DNA of 64,000 nucleotides from Zingiber officinale (lineage: Eukaryota; Streptophyta; Magnoliopsida; Zingiberales; Zingiberaceae). The stretch covers positions 133,823,004 through 133,887,003 of the forward strand of contig NC_055989.1 in NCBI RefSeq assembly GCF_018446385.1, in the 5' to 3' direction. Both the position numbers and the translations under genes were made by a program. Below the pieces are notes generated by a model. It was not told the origin of the DNA and ran no database searches. It saw only the letters and a program-made list of their open reading frames with translations. Shown here one piece after another: positions 34,228 to 44,008 of this stretch (within the stretch, counting starts at the first letter, position 1; each line of letters opens with the position of its first letter).

Positions 34228-35108
34228 CAAAGAAGAGCAAGGAGCACATTGTGTGCTTCTTGTGCAACCAAAAGGGGCATTACCGAAGTCAATGCCCCAA
34301 GGAGAAGAAGATGGTCAAGGCTCAAGGAGGCATTAGTCAAGGGGGAGCCTCCAAGGTAAAGAAGAAGGTAACATTTATTGAGCCTACCCCTTTATATTAT
34401 GGTAAAAAGCATGATAGTTCTAATTTTTATCATTTTAATGCAATTTACCATAAGAATAGAAAGCATGAGGGCTTTAAGGAAAAGCATGTGACCCTACATG
34501 CCAAAACTACCCAACCTAAGGTTAGGAAGGTAGATAGACACTTGGGCGGGAACACTAAGGATAATAGATACATGCCCAAGAACAAAAATGCTCATGGACC
34601 AAAACCTAAGGATTTAATGATAGAAAATCAAGTCTTGAGGTCAAGACTTGATAAAATGGACAAGACCTTAAAACGATTGGAAAATATCCTAAAAGGGCAA
34701 AACGAGCATAGCCTAGGTCTAGGAGCACAAAAGCCATCCAATGGCCATAGAGGTTTGGGATACAAACCAAAGGCTAAGAAGGATGTGCCCTCTTACCATA
34801 TGGTTCCATATAGTTATGGAACAAACCCTAAGTCTAGAGGTCAAGTCAAGGATACAAGGGAAGATATCCCTAGAAGTATCTTTGCAACCAAAGTGACTAG
34901 GACTTCTAAGAAGTCTAAGAAAGTCACTAACAAGGTCACACTGGAGGCTATCCTTAGAGTTGACCTAGAAAAAGTGACCAAGGTTTCTAAGAAGCCAAAC
35001 AAGGTCACTAGGAAGGTATCTAGGGAAGTTATCCCTAGTGAGTACCTAGAGCATCCAAGGAGCACCAATAGGTTTTGGGTTTCTAGGAGCATCTTCTCTA
35101 CCCCATAG

Positions 35109-37521
35109 ATGAGTTAGAGAGTGTCAACTCCGATTAGAAGGGTAGTTAACCCAACTTTGAGGAAATTGACATTCAAGGAGCATTTTCAAGGTTTTTGTTA
35201 ACCTTTGAAAATGGAATGGAATTATTGCTTACTCCTTGAAAGAGTAAAATGTGCCTAATGGTGAAAAGATTTATTCTATCTTAATTGGCACAAAATTGGA
35301 AAAATATAAGAAATACCAAGTTGAGATTTTGGTATTTTCTTAGTAATTACTCTTGAGGAAAAATGGAATATGCCAACATTTGAGGATATGCTTAATTTTT
35401 AAGTGGCATAAACAAATCAAGAGAAATAGAAATGTCAATTTAGGTTTTGGCATTTCTGTGAAGCATTTAGGGCAATCTAGGTTAATTTTTTTTAAGTTAA
35501 AACAAGTGGTATATTTAGAGTTTAGCTAAGTGGTTAAGGATACTTAGGTAGGTAATCTAGGTATATTTTATTTATGCTAAACCTTGCCATGATTGTTTGC
35601 CCATAATATGCCATGACATCATATTTTATTTGTATTTTGCATTCATGACTTATCATGAAAAATACAAAAATATCATGCCATGTCATACATACATCATGTA
35701 GTATAGGAACTTTCTTTTGAAAGTATTGCATTTTGATGTATGCCATAACATCAATCATGCATTATGTTTTATTTCTTAAATTTAAGGACAAATGACATTA
35801 GTTAAACAAGTGGCATTTGTTTAACAAGTGAATCAACAAGTAACATCCTTGGTGGATGTTTACCACTCAAAATACCTAGATAGATATGCATGATCCCTAG
35901 AATAGGGAAAAACCAAAATTTCACATCTCACAAAGACCTATAAGATGACTTGTATGTGTTTTAGTGCATATTAGATACAAGTGAGATGTTAGGATGATGA
36001 ACAAAACTCAATATGTTGATTTAGTGCATTCTTTTGAGTTTTAAGTTCATCAAAACACATAGTTATGTGTTCCCATCATTGGGAAAGCTAATGTACAAGT
36101 CATGTGCATTAAGCCCAAGGAACATGGTGGGATATTGGTTTGAAAATGTTTTCAAAATGATTTTGAAAAACCTTGGTGAAGGCTATCTTTTGATAGTAAT
36201 CACCATTGAATAGTTAGACACAAACTTGAAGAAAACACTAAAGTTTTTGCAAGTTTTCAAGTTTATGTCAATCTTTGAAAATATGAAGTATTTTCATAGA
36301 AAACTATTTTTCCTTGATAGTATATGCCCTAAATAATACCTACACGAAATTTCATGATTTTTGGATTTTTGTAGAATTTTCTAGGGGTTTCTGAAGTTGG
36401 CTGATTTTGAAATTCAGCAACTATCAGAGCTCCGATCGATCCATGGATCGATTGGAGTGCCTGAATCGATCCGTGGATCGATTCAGAAGGCAAGTCTCCC
36501 GCGAGCAGAAGCTCGCTAGATCGATCAGCCGATCGATCCAGGAAGTCTGAATCGATCAGTGGATCGATTCAGAAAGATTCAATCGAGTGGAACCCAACTC
36601 CAATCGATCCAAGTTGCTGACTTTGGCTAAGAAAGCCTGATTTCAGCATCTTTAAACCTATTTTAGTCTAGGTAACCTTTCCAAACCCCTAAAAATACAT
36701 TTGTATACATAAAAAGGGTGTTTTCATGTGAAAACAAGGATGGATTGGTTAAGGAAGGCTAAGTTGAAGTTTAGGTTGAGGTTTGTTTCAGATTTTGAAT
36801 ATTTGAACCTCAAAACTTCTACAATTGAGTTTCCTAAAGTTTTAGGGATTCCAGGTCATTGTTGGTGCAATGACAGAAGTTACCACCATGTCTTTAGGGG
36901 GAGGTACTCTTTAAAGATATGAAAATTATTTTTCATGAACCTTGGAAGGTGGTTAACCTTCTGTTTGAAAAAGCTCAAGGTTGCGCGTTTGAACTTAAAT
37001 GGGGAGTGGATAACCTCATTGTTCAACTGGTTTCAGTGGATAATGCTCAAGGATGGGCATTTGCCTACATTGAGGAAGAAATGTAGGGTTAAGGATAAAT
37101 GAAGGGTATGGAACCTTCATTTAGGTCATTGGACTTTGTTAATGCTCAAGGGTGAGCATTGGTGATAATGAAGGGTATGGAACCTTCATTATCGTGTTGA
37201 TCACAACGAGTAAAGTTGTGAACAACGATGAGCAACTCTTCAGGGGGAGAGTTTTCAACAAGTGGATTTGTTGATGTGTGCCCAAGAATGGGGTATGGGT
37301 TGATGTGTGCCAATAGGGGGAGAATGAAAGGACTTATGAAAGGGGGTAAGTTAGGCTGTCATTACCTAGAGGGAATTTGCCCTCTTAGAGGGAGAATGAA
37401 GAGCTCAACTTATGTGTTCATTACCTAGTGGCATGAAGAAGGAGGCTATGGGATTAGCCTAACTTACATGTGGTATTGTAAGTGTTATTGTTGTATTGTC
37501 AAACATCAAAAAGGGGGAGAT
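35109..37521 (+). other. 3' non-coding region of family C with multiplied purine tracts
   Basis: No pol is present. The region is AT-rich, has a palindrome array at 36430-36610 and a short frame (36728-36922) without recognised domains. From 36897 onward there are several AGGGGGA-like tracts and two copies of GAAGGGTATGGAACCTTCAT. It ends in AAAAAGGGGGAGAT (37508-37521), the polypurine tract directly before the LTR. Confidence 0.75.
36430..36610. repeat. Internal GATCGATC palindrome array of family C
   Basis: Four palindromes of 26-28 bases (36430-36457, 36461-36486, 36516-36542, 36547-36572) plus half-sites to 36610, for example CTGAATCGATC...GATCGATTCAG. Same arm class as the palindromes in the family C LTRs. 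Confidence 0.9.
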
Positions 37522-38941
37522 TGTTGGTGCAATATCCCTTAGGTCAAGGTTGACCTGGTTGACCAAGCTTGAGTCTTGGTTTGGATTTCGATGTTTGACA
37601 ATGAAAGGTTGATTGCAGAAGAGTCAAGTAGGTCAAGGTTGACCGGATACTTGACTGTGAAAGTCCTGGTGAGTGAAGTCAGGCAGAAAGAAAATCCTGA
37701 TGAGTGAAGCCAGGTGAAAGACCTAGTGAGTGAAGCTAGGCAGTATGAAAATCCTGGTGAGTGAAGCCAGGTGAAAGACCTAGTGAGTGAAGCTAGGCAG
37801 TATGAAAGTCCTGGTGAGTGAAGCCAGGTGAAAGACCTAGTGAGTGAAGCTAGGCAGATTGGAAGTCCTGGTGAGTGAAGCCAGGCAGAAGGAAAGTCCT
37901 GGTGAGTGAAGCCAGGTGAAAGACCTAGTGAGTGAAGCTAGGCAGATTGAAAACCCTAGTGAGTGAAGCTAGGTGAAAGTCCAAGTAGGTCAAGAGAGTG
38001 ACCGGATACTTGGCATGAAAGAAAAGTCCAAGTGGGTCAAAGGGATTGACCGGACACTTGGTGAGGGAGTCCTAGCAGGTTAAGGGAGTGACTAGATGCT
38101 AGGCATGACGTACCAACAGGTTAAGGTTGATCGGATGTTGGTTTGGGAGGTTTGGGACTTGGTTTTGGGCAAAAACCAAGCTCTGGATCGATCAGTGGAT
38201 CGATCCAGACCTTTCCCAGCGAACAGAAAGCCTCTGGATCGATCAGTGGATCGATCCAGAGGTCCCAATCGATCAGTGGATCGATTGGGACGCTGCTGCT
38301 TCGCGCGATAAGCGCTGGATCGATCCGTAGATCGATCCAGGCATTTTTCCATAGCACAGAGGCGCTCTGGATCGATCCGTGGATCGATCCAAAGCCTCCC
38401 CGATCGATTGGGAATAATCGAATCGATTGGGATCCGACCGTTGCGTCATATTTGAGCCGCAGGCGAGCGTTGTCTTCGGCATCACTTCACAGATTCATTT
38501 CAGATCTTCACTAGCTCCTCCACAGCTCTTCTCAAGCTCGAGATCGCCAGTTCTTGAAGGTTCTTGGAGGCTCTTCCAAGTCACGAGGCGGATCAAAGCA
38601 AGAAGAAGAAACTAGGGTTAGGGTTTGTGCACTCATTGTAAGCTTGTAAGCTTATATTTCTTTACTACCCTTTCTTCTTCTTGTATTGAGTCTTGTAGGG
38701 GTTCTCCGCCCTTGGTAGTTACCATAAAGGAGAGTTTCATTAGTGGAGGGTGCGTGCGTTGTGTGGATCCTTGGATTAGTCACCTCCCTTGGAGGTGGAT
38801 ACCAAGTAAAATCCAAGTGTTAGCGTGTTTGTATTTGTTTCTTTGTATTTCCGCTGCGCATCCTTGAAGAAACAAGCAACGCCGAACACCGGGCACACGA
38901 CGAGCTATTCACCCCCCCTCTAGCTACCTTTGGTCCTAACA
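37522..38941 (+). repeat. Second LTR of family C
   Basis: TGTTGGTGCAA...GGTCCTAACA, nearly identical to 19097-20474 with a few small indels. It holds the hairpin tandem array (37661-37980), the palindrome array (38182-38395) and the telo-box-like AGGGTTAGGGTTT. It serves both as right LTR of copy 1 and left LTR of copy 2. Confidence 0.93.
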
Positions 38942-38943
38942 AG

Positions 38944-38955
38944 TGGTATCAGAGC
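38944..38955 (+). promoter_or_regulatory. Primer-binding site, family C copy 2
   Basis: TGGTATCAGAGC two bases after the second LTR. Confidence 0.92.
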
Positions 38956-39035
38956 AAGGTTGCTCTTCACCGGAATCATCGCCGGAAGGGTCAAGTATAA
39001 CAAGAGAAGCTAGAGGGTGAAGAAGTTGAAGAAAA

Positions 39036-40862
39036 TTGTCAAAGTCAAAGAAATTCAAAAGCTCAACTTCTACAACGGAATTCCGAGATGGGCTCGGATT
39101 CGACACGAGGGTGGCTCCACCATACACTTCCACGAGCTTCGATTCTTGGAAATCAAGAATCAAAAACTTTCTTATGATGAAGATAGAGCAATGGTTTGCT
39201 CTAATGGAAGGATTTGAAGCTCCAACAAACTCCAAGGGCAAGCTTCTCAAGAAAAGCAAATGGAGCTCGGAGCAAATTCAAAGGAGCGAGACAAATGATA
39301 AAGTGACCAAGCTCTTGGTAAATTTATTGCCAAGCAACATTTTGGCTCAAATTGGAGAGTTTGAAGATGCCAAGGAGCTTTGGAGCAAGTTGGCAAAGAT
39401 ACATGAGATCCCCTCCACTGTACCAAATCAAGGAGAATCCAAAGAGGGCGACTCAATGGATCAAGATCAAGAGGAGGACTCCGAAGTTGAGAGATGCTCA
39501 ACTTCTGAAGAAGAAGTCCAAGAAGAAGCTTCATCCTCAAAGGAGTGCAATCAAAAGAGCAAGGAAGTAGTATATTCCTTGTTTCATGTACAAGAGAATG
39601 AAGAAGAAGGTGAAGCCTCCACCTCTAGGATTGAGGGGGAGCAATCTTCATTGACACCGGATCAAGAAGAAGGAGAATCCTCCACATCCGGGTCAAGAGA
39701 AGAAGAAGATGAAGAAGCGTCCACCTCCACAAGTCAAGCAAAATCAAATGGAGGAGTATCAAGTTTGGATCAAGAGGAAGCTTCTACCTCCGGATCCAAA
39801 GGAAAAGATGTCACCCCTACAAGCAAAGGTATAAATATTTCAATTAATAATAAAAATCATATTATATGCTTTGAATGTAGGGAACATGGGCACTACAAGA
39901 GCAAGTGCCCCAAATTGGCCAAGAAAAAGGGCAAAATGGCACAAAAAGACAAGGAGAAGCTCAAGGAGACTATCCCCGGAACAAAGAAGAGCAAGGAGCA
40001 CATTGTGTGCTTCTTGTGCAACCAAAAGGGGCATTACCGAAGTCAATGCCCCAAGGAGAAGAAGATGGTCAAGGCTCAAGGAGGCATTAGTCAAGGGGGA
40101 GCCTCCAAGGTAAAGAAGAAGGTAACATTTATTGAGTCTACCCCTTTACATTATGGTAAAAAGCATGATAGTTCTAATTTTTATCATTTTAATGCAATTT
40201 ACCATAAGAATAGAAAGCATGAGGGCTTTAAGGAAAAGCATGTGGCCCTACATGCCAAAACTACCCAACCTAAGGTTAGGAAGGTAGATAGACACTTGGG
40301 CAGGAACACTAAGGATAATAGATACATGCCCAAGAACAAAAATGCTCATGGACCAAAACCTAAGGATTTAATGATAGAAAATCAAGTCTTGAGGTCAAGA
40401 CTTGATAAAATGGACAAGACCCTAAAACGATTGGAAAATATCCTAAAAGGGCAAAACGAGCATAGCCTAGGTCTAGGAGCACAAAAGCCATCCAATGGCC
40501 ATAGAGGTTTGGGATACAAACCAAAGGCTAAGAAGGATGTGCCCTCTTACCATATGGTTCCATATAGTTATGGAACAAACCCTAAGTCTAGAGGTCAAGT
40601 CAAGGATACAAGGGAAGATATCCCTAGAAGTATCTTTGCAACCAAAGTGACTAGGACTTCTAAGAAGTCTAAGAAAGTCACTAACAAGGTCACACGGGAG
40701 GCTATCCTTAGAGTTGACCTAGAAAAAGTGACCAAGGTTTCTAAGAAGCCAAACAAGGTCACTAGGAAGGTATCTAGGGAAGTTATCCCTAGTGAGTACC
40801 TAGAGCATCCAAGGAGCACCAATAGGTTTTGGGTTTCTAGGAGCATCTTCTCTACCCCATAG
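39036..40862 (+). CDS. Family C gag, intact copy (no ATG at the N-terminus)
   Basis: An open frame of about 608 codons. An in-frame TGA at 39027-39029 and absence of an upstream ATG mean the frame opens at TTG (39036); the first in-frame ATG is at 39174 (codon 47), inside the conserved gag fold before KIEQWFALMEGF. Domains: gag N-terminal fold (about 1-135), a long acidic Ser/Glu-rich linker with STSGS repeats (about 140-265), a CCHC knuckle CFECREHGHYKSKCP (about 279-293), a second CCHC knuckle CFLCNQKGHYRSQCP (about 329-343), a basic region, and a C-terminus with repeated KVTRK/SKK blocks. The ORF ends about 2.4 kb before where an LTR would be expected, with no pol. Non-AUG initiation is suggested because both copies agree. 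Confidence 0.85.
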   Translation: MSKSKKFKSSTSTTEFRDGLGFDTRVAPPYTSTSFDSWKSRIKNFLMMKIEQWFALMEGFEAPTNSKGKLLKKSKWSSEQIQRSETNDKVTKLLVNLLPSNILAQIGEFEDAKELWSKLAKIHEIPSTVPNQGESKEGDSMDQDQEEDSEVERCSTSEEEVQEEASSSKECNQKSKEVVYSLFHVQENEEEGEASTSRIEGEQSSLTPDQEEGESSTSGSREEEDEEASTSTSQAKSNGGVSSLDQEEASTSGSKGKDVTPTSKGINISINNKNHIICFECREHGHYKSKCPKLAKKKGKMAQKDKEKLKETIPGTKKSKEHIVCFLCNQKGHYRSQCPKEKKMVKAQGGISQGGASKVKKKVTFIESTPLHYGKKHDSSNFYHFNAIYHKNRKHEGFKEKHVALHAKTTQPKVRKVDRHLGRNTKDNRYMPKNKNAHGPKPKDLMIENQVLRSRLDKMDKTLKRLENILKGQNEHSLGLGAQKPSNGHRGLGYKPKAKKDVPSYHMVPYSYGTNPKSRGQVKDTREDIPRSIFATKVTRTSKKSKKVTNKVTREAILRVDLEKVTKVSKKPNKVTRKVSREVIPSEYLEHPRSTNRFWVSRSIFSTP

Positions 40863-41839
40863 ATGAGTTAGAGAGTGTCAACTCCGATTAGAAGGGTAGT
40901 TAACCCAACTTTGAGGAAATTGACACTCAAGGAGCATTTTCAAGGTTTTTGTTAACCTTTGAAAATGGAATGGAATTATTGCTTACTCCTTGAAAGAGTA
41001 AAATGTGCCTAATGGTGAAAAGATTTATTCTATCTTAATTGGCACAAAATTGGAAAAATATAAGAAATACCAAGTTGAGATTTTGGTATTTTCTTAGTAA
41101 TTACTCTTGAGGAAAAATGGAATATGCCAACATTTGAGGATATGCTTAATTTTTAAGTGGCATAAACAAATCAAGAGAAATAGAAATGTCAATTTAGGTT
41201 TTGGCATTTCTGTGAAGCATTTAGGGCAATCTAGGTTAATTTTTTTTAAGTTAAAACAAGTGGTATATTTAGAGTTTAGCTAAGTGGTTAAGGATACTTA
41301 GGTAGGTAATCTAGGTATATTTTATTTATGCTAAACCTTGCCATGATTGTTTGCCCATAATATGCCATGACATCATATTTTATTTGTATTTTGCATTCAT
41401 GACTTATCATGAAAAATACAAAAATATCATGCCATGTCATACATACATCATGTAGTATAGGAACTTTCTTTTGAAAGCTATTGCATTTTGATGTATGTCA
41501 TAACATCAATCATGCATTATGTTTTATTTCTTAAATTTAAGGACAAATGACATTAGTTAAACAAGTGGCATTTGTTTAACAAGTGAATCAACAAGTAACA
41601 TCCTTGGTGGATGTTTACCACTCAAAATGCCTAGATAGATATGCATGATCCCTAGAATAGGGCAAAACCAAAATTTCACATCTCACAAAGACCTATAAGA
41701 TGACTTGTATGTGTTTTAGTGCATATTAGATACAAGTGAGATGTTAGGATGATGAACAAAACTCAATATGTTGATTTAGTACATTCTTTTGAGTTTTAAG
41801 TTCATCAAAACACATAGTTATGTGTTTTCCCATCATTGG
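40863..41839 (+). other. Partial 3' region of family C copy 2
   Basis: Follows 35109-36083 almost base for base, then stops at CCCATCATTGG where an inverted-repeat element begins. No ORF. Confidence 0.85.
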
Positions 41840-42594
41840 CCCAATGTGGATCTCACTCTATTAGAAATGCTCAACTATTTTAGGAACTCTTCATTTCCAA
41901 TGTAGCATTTTATTTTGACTTAAATCAGTTCATGATGTATGTCTTTGTTGGGGGTTTGAAAAATTATGCACATTGGAAAAGCCTTAATTGCTTAATACCT
42001 TTTCAAATATGCTGGATTGGATATTGAAAAGTAAGGATTTTTGCAATTCCTCTGCCTTTTGCTTGGTATCTTTTCCCCATTTAAATAATTGACACACTTT
42101 TCTTTCAGCCTTAAGAATTTGGAGTGGTGTCTCTTTGTCCTTTTCCCTTATTTCTCGTAAGTGATATCATTTTCTAGATTAATTTTATTTTACAAAGAAA
42201 GAAGAAATAAGTGAGTCATGACTTATTTGCAGTTACATGCTTGTAGAAGAATTAGGTCTATCTAGTATTATGTCAATTCTGTTTATTAAAATTATACGTA
42301 TCTTCTCTTTTTTCAATAACTATACTATGACTATTTGTTCTAAGTGTTTGCATTTGTATTTCTTACAGGTAATGAAGCATTATATATTCTCCAATTTGTC
42401 AGAGAACTCTCAACGTTTTGCTACTGCTTTTTTCCACTTGATTTCATCACTAGCTAAAACATTTATGTAGGAGGATATGTATTGATGCCCTTATCTATTT
42501 TTCTACTTAGAGCAATCATAAACACATCCATTATGAAATGAAGAGTTCCTAAAACAGTTGAGCATTCCTAATAGAGTGAGACCCACATTAGGCC
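41838..42594. mobile_element. Inverted-repeat element F
   Basis: Ends are inverted copies about 60 bases long: GGCCCAATGTGGATCTCACT at the left, and GGCCTAATGTGGGTCTCACT reading in from the right. Arms share ACTCTATTAG, GAACTCTTCATTTC and intervening bases. No clear target duplication is visible, so the superfamily is open. Its 600-base interior has a short frame (42237-42470) without recognised domains. Confidence 0.7.
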
Positions 42595-42634
42595 TGATAT
42601 GGAATCATATCAGGCCCAACGTGGGCCTGATATG
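42591..42634. repeat. Overlapping palindromes GGCCTGATATG
   Basis: Two palindromes share a middle arm: 42591-42616 and 42606-42634 (arms GGCCTGATATG and CATATCAGGCC). The three alternating arms can form two mutually exclusive hairpins. Confidence 0.85.
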
Positions 42635-42683
42635 AAAATTTTTTGTTGTTTCTTTCTTTTTATATTTTAACACATTCTAAAAG

Positions 42684-42897
42684 TCAAAATAAATAATGAA
42701 TAACATATTTGAACTCCTTGCAACACCAGGAATCTATAGAAACTGAAATGGGTGCAATCGGAGCTCTCTAGGTCCATCAGTGGGTTTTGATCGAAACCCA
42801 CTGATGGACCTAGAGAGTTCTGATTGCACTTATTTCAATTTCTGTGGATTTCTGAGATTACAAGGAGTTCAAATTTGCTATTCATAGTTTATTTTAG
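42684..42897. repeat. Long hairpin (fold-back element)
   Basis: Two arms of about 104 bases (42684-42787 and 42794-42897) around a six-base loop. The inner 24 base pairs are perfect (42764-42787 with 42794-42817); the outer part pairs with some mismatches. A fold-back MITE or a source of hairpin small RNA is possible. Confidence 0.88.
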
Positions 42898-43141
42898 CTT
42901 CTCTAAATGTATTAAAATGTTATCAAAAAATTAACTAAATCTTAATGTCGTTGATGAAAGAGGAGATAGGAAAGAGAAGAGGGAGAAAAGAAAAACGACA
43001 AAAAAAAATTGATTTGTCGGAAGGATAAAAAAGGAAGTGCACTTGAAAAAGTGCGTCCTTTGATAAATACCAAAGTAACATACGCCTTTTGGTCAATTAA
43101 GATGTCTAGGTGCGTGATTTGGTAAATTACCGTAATATTAT

Positions 43142-44000
43142 GCTACCAAAAAGCATTTTAATAAACATAAATCTTCTTTTATGTCGTTACTTGTTTTGAA
43201 TCTTACAATTTTGTAAGTGCATTCCCTCCCTGCACAAGCGCTTGGCTTCTCCTCTTAAACAATCAAACCCGCTTCTCACGAACTAATAGATTTAGCCTCT
43301 TCCTCTTCCAAATGCTCCGAATGCCCTAAGTGATAGGACGACAATGGTAGTGGCTCTGCCGCCCAATACTTTGACGTCTATGGCCCTTAAGTACGCTTCT
43401 CTTCCCATCTTCTTCCTCTTCTTTTTCCTCCATTTTTTTCTTTCCTAACTATGACTTTCATGTTTTTTTTTAAGAGGTATCTTTTTTGTGTGCACGATAT
43501 AAGCTGTAAGATAGACGAATTATACTGAACTAAGTTATTCATATGTGAGTATAATTTACACGTGTCGAATACCGAATCTGTCAAGATAAAATTTATCCAA
43601 GTGAATGAAACAATATTTTACTATTTGAATCCATTTTTACTACTTATTCAAGTGCATAAAAGATGCAATCTAAGCTGCATCTTCTATTACCACCCCACAG
43701 GCAATATGGTTGGCAAAGAATAAATATTAGATCTCTCCTCATAAGATGAGCACATCTAGGATTTAATAGCAAGCACAACAGCAGGAAAGCTAGCTAGCCA
43801 TCATGGAGTAGTATGAAATGAAATGCACACCGAATCATTTGTTATTGAATCGATTGCTTGATAGGATAGACGGTTCTCTTTCTGTTAGCAAGAATTCACT
43901 TTTAGAGAATATGCTTGACCTAATAGACGGATAAGATTTCTTGATTATAAATTCGCCGAAAGTCTTCTTTTCTTAAGGAAACTCTAGAGAGAAATCCTAT
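43142..44000. other. Non-coding spacer
   Basis: Mixed-composition sequence between the Mutator-like and hAT elements. No ORF with recognisable content; nothing else identified. Confidence 0.45.
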
Positions 44001-44008
44001 GACATTGC

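Larger units (their letters stand above)
20569..35108 (+). pseudogene. Family C gag, first copy, split by element D
   Basis: Gag runs from 20569 to 21519, is interrupted by element D (21520-34227, with the target duplication CAAAG at 21515-21519 and 34228-34232) and resumes at 34233 to the stop at 35108. Outside the insertion it is almost identical to the intact copy at 39036-40862. The left part carries the first CCHC knuckle (CFECREHGHYKSKCP) and the right part the second (CFLCNQKGHYRSQCP). The stretch seen as coding after 21519 belongs to the inserted LTR. Confidence 0.9.
19097..41839 (+). mobile_element. Family C: gag-only Sirevirus-type retrotransposon, LTR-internal-LTR-internal
   Basis: The order on the plus strand is LTR (19097-20474), primer-binding site, gag split by element D, 3' non-coding region with palindromes and purine tracts, LTR (37522-38941), a second primer-binding site, an intact gag (39036-40862), and the start of a second 3' region ending at 41839, where homology with 36084 stops. 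No protease, integrase or reverse transcriptase is present in either internal region. The third LTR is missing. Such an array fits LTR-LTR recombination or template switching followed by deletion. Confidence 0.88.
19038..43132. mobile_element. Mutator-like TIR element split by nested retrotransposons
   Basis: The left end (19038-19096) and right end (43075-43132) are inverted copies: CGGCAATTTATCAAATCACG on the left, and CGGTAATTTACCAAATCACG reading in from the right. They are flanked by direct 9-bp repeats TAATATTAT at 19029-19037 and 43133-43141. A 9-bp target duplication with long TIRs is typical of Mutator-like elements. The left TIR is interrupted at 19097 by the family C LTR. I find no transposase, so it was probably a MITE-like non-autonomous copy. 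Confidence 0.7.

Noticed and set aside
42237..42470. 77-codon frame inside element F as a captured gene
   Set aside because: No recognisable domain and AT-rich codon use; could not be supported.
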